The position numbers and the translations under genes are program-made. From assembly GCA_944320495.1 (NCBI GenBank), contig CALUHR010000005.1, forward strand, positions 62,001-126,000: a DNA stretch of 64,000 nucleotides. The letters are read 5' to 3'. The notes beneath the pieces are model-generated. The model made no database searches, had not been told where the DNA came from, and saw nothing but the letters and a program-made list of their open reading frames with translations. Below, piece by piece: positions 59,867 to 64,000 of the stretch; the first letter of the stretch is position 1, and each line of letters starts with the position of its first letter. This DNA comes from Candidatus Methanomethylophilaceae archaeon (GTDB taxonomy: Archaea; Thermoplasmatota; Thermoplasmata; Methanomassiliicoccales; Methanomethylophilaceae).

Positions 59867-60985
59867 ATGGATTTCGAGCTGCCGCCCTCTCTGGGCATCT
59901 ACGGTAACGAGAAGATAGCCAAAGACGTCCTGTCCAGGATCTGGGGGAAGCGCGGAGTGTTCACATGCACCGTCGCCAACACCAGGACGTCCACCATCCC
60001 CGGGATCTCGGACGCGGGAGACACGCCGGAGCTCACGCTCTTCACCGGCCCCGCCGACGCGGAGCTCCTGATCAACAGGAAGACCACCTGCATGAAGGGC
60101 ATCCCGATCAACCCCGGCGGAATACCGACACCGGCGACGCTCACCCTCGCGGCGCTGGACCTCTCGGACATGCCGTGCTTCATCGTCAACGGCGGATGCT
60201 CCGTCGTGCCCTACGTGCCGTTCTTCGACATGGGCGGCGAGTGCGGGGATTACATCACCACCGGGAAGGCGGTGAAGAACGTCCGCACCGAGTTCGAGAA
60301 GGGGATGATGCTAGGCAGGATGCTCGCCAAGTCCTACGACTTCGTCGTGATCAGCGAGAGCTGCGCCGGAGGGACCACCACCGCCCTGGCCGTCATGACG
60401 GCGATGGGCGTCCTCAAGGAGAACATCGTGAGCAGCAGCTCGCCCAACAACCCCAGGGAGCTCAAGTCCAAGACCGTCGCTGAGGCGCTGAAGGCCGCCG
60501 GCATCGAGCCCGGGGACCTGGCCGACGACCCGCTGAGGGCCATCGAATGCGTGGGCGACCCCATGATGCCCGCCAACATCGGCATCGTGTGCGGCGCCGC
60601 GCCCCACGTGCCGGTGATCATCGGCGGAGGCACCCAGATGGGCGCCATCATCGCCAGCGTCATCAGGCTCCACCCTGAACTCATAGGGAACATCGTCCAG
60701 GGCACCACCAGGTGGCTGATGGGCGACGTCAACTCCAACATGAGGAGGATCATCGACACCATCACCCCCGACGTGCCGGCGGTCTACGTCAACGTGGACT
60801 ACAGCGGCAGCCCCTATGAGGGACTTCAGGCCTACGAGTGGGGATACATCAAGGAGGGCGCCGGATGCGGCGGATCCTCGGTCGGAGCGATAGCCATGAG
60901 CGCCGGCGAGATAACCGCCGACGCCCTGGAGGCCAGGGTCGAGGAGATCTACAGGGAGATTATGGGCGACGCCCTCGCTCCCTGA
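59867..60985 (+). CDS. cobT: CobT, archaeal nicotinate-nucleotide phosphoribosyltransferase
   Basis: The 372-aa protein matches the archaeal CobT/UPF0284 family: INPGGIPTPATLTLAALDL near residue 80, DFVVISESCAGGTTTALAVM near 158, GAAPHVPVIIGGGTQMGAII near 244 and GAGCGGSSVGAIAMSAG near 326. It makes alpha-ribazole phosphate from a base and nicotinate mononucleotide for the lower ligand of cobamides. I chose the ATG at 59867, three codons after a GTG alternative. Its end overlaps the convergent cobY by 26 bp. Confidence 0.93.
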   Translation: MDFELPPSLGIYGNEKIAKDVLSRIWGKRGVFTCTVANTRTSTIPGISDAGDTPELTLFTGPADAELLINRKTTCMKGIPINPGGIPTPATLTLAALDLSDMPCFIVNGGCSVVPYVPFFDMGGECGDYITTGKAVKNVRTEFEKGMMLGRMLAKSYDFVVISESCAGGTTTALAVMTAMGVLKENIVSSSSPNNPRELKSKTVAEALKAAGIEPGDLADDPLRAIECVGDPMMPANIGIVCGAAPHVPVIIGGGTQMGAIIASVIRLHPELIGNIVQGTTRWLMGDVNSNMRRIIDTITPDVPAVYVNVDYSGSPYEGLQAYEWGYIKEGAGCGGSSVGAIAMSAGEITADALEARVEEIYREIMGDALAP

Positions 60986-61580
60986 AGTAGCTCCGGGCCA
61001 GGTCCAGCTCCCGCGGCGTGTTCACGTTGACGGCGAGCTCGGGCCAGTTGGTCTCGAAAAGGAACTCCTCGAGGTAATCGCCCGCCAGGGTGCGCGGGCG
61101 GTTCATTATGCAGAGGCCGGACAGCACCCACTGGAAACCCCTGTTCTCGCGGGTGTACGATGGGGTTATCCCCAGTCCGCGGACCGTGGCCTCGTCTATC
61201 ACCGCGATGGCGGACTGCATCGTCCCCGGAACGAAGTACTCGATGAAGGCGTCCACCACATGGGTCGTTATCAGGGGAAGGTCGGACGGACAGGTCAGGA
61301 CGTAATCCCCGTCCATCCGCTCGAACGCCGTGTGGAGGTCGTCCATGAAGCTCTCGCCGGACGTGCGGATCGTGCGCACGCCCATCCCCTTCAGGTACTC
61401 CTCCGTCTCCAGCGTGTGGTCGCTCACCGAGACGAAGACCTCGTCTATGTGCTCCGATGCGGAGAGGGCGTCCACCACCCTCTGGATGGTGGGCTTGTCG
61501 CCCACCTTCTGCATCGGCTTCTCTATCCCGCATCTTCCCATGCGGGTGCCCTTTCCCCCTGCGTTGATCAATGCCTGCAT
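60960..61580 (-). CDS. cobY: CobY, adenosylcobinamide-phosphate guanylyltransferase
   Basis: The 206-aa nucleotidyltransferase begins MQALINAGGKGTRMG, the GTP-binding loop, with EKPMQKVGDKPTIQRVVDAL next, and CPSDLPLITTHVVDAF near 95 (metal site). This is the archaeal, non-orthologous replacement for CobU, joining GMP to adenosylcobinamide phosphate. It follows cobS by five bases in the operon cbiB-cbiZ-cobS-cobY. Confidence 0.92.
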   Translation of the reverse strand: MQALINAGGKGTRMGRCGIEKPMQKVGDKPTIQRVVDALSASEHIDEVFVSVSDHTLETEEYLKGMGVRTIRTSGESFMDDLHTAFERMDGDYVLTCPSDLPLITTHVVDAFIEYFVPGTMQSAIAVIDEATVRGLGITPSYTRENRGFQWVLSGLCIMNRPRTLAGDYLEEFLFETNWPELAVNVNTPRELDLARSYFRERGRRP

Positions 61581-61585
61581 GGGAC

Positions 61586-62419
61586 TCAGACGACCACCAT
61601 GTAGACCAGGATCATGATCGCCATGACGGCGAACCTGGAGATCTCGTTCGTGGCACCGAGGATGTCGCCGTTGACCATGCCGAATACCCTGTTGCACCTC
61701 CTGGCCATGAGGAATCCGACCAGGATGGACATCAGGAGACCGGCGACGACAGCCGCATAGGTCCCGGTGACGTCCACGACGTTGAGGTCGAAGATCAGGG
61801 TGTCCGTCATTATCAGTGCGACCAGCGCGAGGATCGCGGCGAGGACCAAGGAGATGACGGTGGAGAAGATCAGCGAGGTCGTGGTGGTCTCGGAGACCTG
61901 CCTGCCGGCCATTCCGTGGCCCGGCTCCCCCCATGCCGCCGCTGCGACCTGGGCGTTCTTCACGAAGACCTCGGCGACGGTGGCGAACACGATGACGGCC
62001 AGGATGTCCCCCGCCATAGAGTACACGGAGAAGTTCAGCAGGGTGACCAGAAGGGCTACGCCGAGTCCTCCGGCACCGATGAGGGTGTCCTTCAGGGCCC
62101 TGACGTGATCCTCCTGCGTCCCCGCCACGACGGAGCCGTCGCCGAAATCCGCGAGACCGTCGAAGTGCAGGAACCTGCTGCCCACAAAGACCGTCGCGAG
62201 GATCGCAGCGGCCACGAACATCGAACTGCCGAAGTACCCCTTGTAACCCAGGTACACGAAGATCGAGGACACTACCATCACGGCGATGCCGAACAGGGCC
62301 CCCAAAAAGGGGACGAGGTGGAACTTCCTGTTCATCGCCTCCATGTCGTCCTCGTCGATGTCCATCCTCCAGATGGTGAAGAAGGCGACCATCGCCTTCA
62401 GCGCGCTTCCATCAGCCAT
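61586..62419 (-). CDS. cobS: CobS, adenosylcobinamide-GDP ribazoletransferase
   Basis: The 277-aa integral membrane enzyme contains RFLHFDGLADFGDG near residue 79 (the CobS metal-binding DGLxDxxDG signature) and several hydrophobic segments (about 33-60, 122-150, 170-225, 255-277). It joins GDP-cobinamide and alpha-ribazole at the end of cobamide synthesis. The ATG at 62419 overlaps the cbiZ stop by eight bases. Confidence 0.93.
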   Translation of the reverse strand: MADGSALKAMVAFFTIWRMDIDEDDMEAMNRKFHLVPFLGALFGIAVMVVSSIFVYLGYKGYFGSSMFVAAAILATVFVGSRFLHFDGLADFGDGSVVAGTQEDHVRALKDTLIGAGGLGVALLVTLLNFSVYSMAGDILAVIVFATVAEVFVKNAQVAAAAWGEPGHGMAGRQVSETTTTSLIFSTVISLVLAAILALVALIMTDTLIFDLNVVDVTGTYAAVVAGLLMSILVGFLMARRCNRVFGMVNGDILGATNEISRFAVMAIMILVYMVVV

Positions 62420-63377
62420 TGATATCAACCCTTTCCGATAGCATGCGGACGAACCTGTCCAGCAGGCCGCCCTCGTATGACGGGGACGCGCCGATTACGC
62501 CGGCGACCGCCTCCGTGAGAATGTCGAGTTCGCGGGGATCGCCGTCCTCCGCGAGCGAATCCGCCCTCTGGGCGGAGGACCAGACGATGTCCGCGGCGGC
62601 GGACACCTCCGGCGACGAAACGGTTTCCTCCAGCGAACGGCGGTACCTCTCCGGATCCGCGTCCGAACCGCACATGGCGCGCAGACCGTCGGCATCCAGC
62701 CCCATCTTGGCCAGGAGCTTCGATGCGGTCATCGGCATGGGATGCTCGTCGCGCGCATCCAGCGCGTATCCGACAGCGGCGGAGACCGCGCGGGCGGCGG
62801 CGATGCCTATGTTCGAGCCGGTCCCGGTCCAATCGACACGGTCCTCGCCGATGGGCGATATGACGGCCATGGAGTCGGACGTGGTCCCGGTCTCCAGGAA
62901 CCCGTGCTCGGCCATCGCCACGGACTTGCCCTCCACCAGAGGGATCATGAGGTTCACCTTGCCCGCGGTCGACAGCGGCACTGGGGACACGACGCAGATG
63001 TTGATCGTCCCCGCCAGCGCCCTCGCTCTCATCGCGGACACGGCGCTCTTCTCGTCATAGTCGTCCAGGACCTCCCCGGCGACGACGTGGTTGCTGAGCC
63101 CGGCGGTGGCGATCGCCGTCACCTCCGCGCCTTCGAACCCCACATCGCGGACGTTGAACACGTGGCGCACCTCCGCGGCCGTCATCATGCCCAACGAGTC
63201 CTCTGGCAGGCCCAGCTCCCTGCGGACGGCATCCGCATGGGCGGTGGGGTCCGGATGGTCGTAGTTCTTGGAGACCTGCATGATGAACACCGCGCTGACC
63301 ACGGAGTCCCCTCCGTTGAGCACGGCGCTGCTCAGCGCCTCCATCCTCTCGGTGAGGCGGACCACGCCGACGGGCAT
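62412..63377 (-). CDS. cbiZ: CbiZ, adenosylcobinamide amidohydrolase
   Basis: The protein of about 321 aa contains MEALSSAVLNGGDSVVSAVF near residue 11 and FEGAEVTAIATAGLSNHVVAG and GTINICVVSPVPLSTAGKVNLM, the hallmarks of CbiZ, which removes the aminopropanol side chain so that salvaged cobinamide can re-enter synthesis at CbiB. I chose the ATG at 63377, with GGAGG eight bases before; an ATG at 63392 is five codons longer. The C-terminal 100 residues are helical and may be a lineage extension. Confidence 0.9.
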   Translation of the reverse strand: MPVGVVRLTERMEALSSAVLNGGDSVVSAVFIMQVSKNYDHPDPTAHADAVRRELGLPEDSLGMMTAAEVRHVFNVRDVGFEGAEVTAIATAGLSNHVVAGEVLDDYDEKSAVSAMRARALAGTINICVVSPVPLSTAGKVNLMIPLVEGKSVAMAEHGFLETGTTSDSMAVISPIGEDRVDWTGTGSNIGIAAARAVSAAVGYALDARDEHPMPMTASKLLAKMGLDADGLRAMCGSDADPERYRRSLEETVSSPEVSAAADIVWSSAQRADSLAEDGDPRELDILTEAVAGVIGASPSYEGGLLDRFVRMLSERVDING

Positions 63378-63415
63378 GCCGTCCGCCTCCATGATCTCGT
63401 ATGATTGAACGAACG

Positions 63416-64000
63416 TCAGAACACAGACCCCCAGAATCCGAAGACCGCGTCCTCGCACCAGAGCTGCACCCCGATGCCTATGGTCCCGTAGAGGATCAGG
63501 CAGACGGTCAGCAGGAAGATCATGGACGCGAGCTCGATGAGCCTGCAGCAGCGCCTCACGTCATCGGTGGTGGGGAGCGGGTGGCCGGGGTTCATGAAGT
63601 ACACCCCGCGCTTCTCCATGCCTATCCCGAGGACCGCGGCTGCGGCGGTCATGGACCATCCGCTGTTGGGGCTCGGGGTCATCCTGTGGTCCTTCTTGGC
63701 GGCGGGCACCGCCGCCCTCCAGTCCATGCCGAGCATCATCCCCGCGAGGGCGATGAAGTACGGCGACACGCGCGACGTCACGAATCCGAGGACATCGTCG
63801 AACCTTGCCGGGAAGTGGCCGATGTTGGCGTACCTCTCGTTGAGGTACCCCCACATGGCGTCCATCAGGTTCGCGCAGCGGAACATTACCGCCCCGGGGA
63901 GACCGAGGATCCCGAAGTAGAGCAGCGGCGAGTAGACGCTGTCCACCAGGTTCTCCGTCACGGTCTCGCAGCACGACGAGGCCACGTGCTCCGCGTCCAT
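63416..64000 (-). CDS. cbiB: CbiB/CobD adenosylcobinamide-phosphate synthase (5' end beyond window)
   Basis: About 195 C-terminal residues are visible. They contain CCETVTENLVDSVYSPLLYF near the window edge (VxEN and SPLxY signature), NLMDAMWGYLNERYANIGHF, PSPNSGWSMTAAAAVLG, and two or three membrane segments, as in CbiB, which attaches aminopropanol phosphate to cobyric acid. The apparent ATG at 64000 is chance, since the family starts about 90 residues earlier. It is the first visible gene of the corrinoid salvage operon. Confidence 0.93.
   Translation of the reverse strand: MDAEHVASSCCETVTENLVDSVYSPLLYFGILGLPGAVMFRCANLMDAMWGYLNERYANIGHFPARFDDVLGFVTSRVSPYFIALAGMMLGMDWRAAVPAAKKDHRMTPSPNSGWSMTAAAAVLGIGMEKRGVYFMNPGHPLPTTDDVRRCCRLIELASMIFLLTVCLILYGTIGIGVQLWCEDAVFGFWGSVF

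Overview
The window is archaeal and most likely from a methanogen of the Thermoplasmata, plausibly a gut Methanomassiliicoccales (inference; no mcr, rRNA or pyrrolysine genes lie here). The archaeal signs are TATA boxes placed so that several genes would be leaderless, a tRNA without encoded CCA, archaeal-type CobY, CobT and ApgM-like proteins, FecCD-type metal/tetrapyrrole transporters, and large beta-helix surface proteins. DNA is GC-rich and genes are packed with ATGA/TTGA stop-start overlaps.

1-2.0 kb: the end of a DUF3793 gene, a TatD hydrolase and a TcdA-like E1 enzyme, with TTAG-N6-CTAA operators of the DtxR/IdeR kind. 2.1-32.5 kb: the most remarkable region. A CobN-ChlI-ChlD metal chelatase set is followed by two versions of a cassette made of (a) a NifH-NifD fusion, (b) a separate NifK/BchB-like subunit and (c) a FecBCD-type ABC importer. 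One binding protein in each cassette carries a dockerin-like EF-hand pair. Eight copies of a 17-bp palindrome (consensus TTGGATnATACATCCAA) sit at promoters of the chelatase genes, both nitrogenase-like operons, both importers and a 140-aa orphan, and I found none elsewhere in the window. The set mirrors the chlorophyll toolkit (Mg-chelatase H/I/D plus BchL/N/B-like reductase) and suggests an undescribed pathway that imports, metallates and reduces a tetrapyrrole or related metal complex. An ABC-2 exporter, a divergent Cys-rich protein and a surface adhesin lie between the two cassettes.

32.7-43 kb: a 1750-aa surface protein, a Panacea-type antitoxin with a membrane effector, an iron-sulfur flavoprotein divergent from sufCB across a perfect palindrome, small membrane and VOC proteins. 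43.5-51.7 kb: tRNA-Asp, a 1317-aa adhesin whose leader (G11 tract plus Shine-Dalgarno-masking hairpin) matches that of the 861-aa adhesin at 21 kb, a BtuFCD-like importer, then a 940-bp non-coding stretch holding two convergent, related structured RNAs.

51.9-56.7 kb: panD, RNase H, two decayed gene fragments under a HxlR regulator with an abnormal tail, a 6 x 23-bp tandem repeat, a DUF4143 ATPase, YbaK, pyrophosphatase and an ArsD-like protein. 56.7-64 kb: hypF, an ApgM-like phosphomutase, cobT, and convergent cobY-cobS-cbiZ-cbiB, i.e. hydrogenase maturation and corrinoid nucleotide-loop assembly/salvage.
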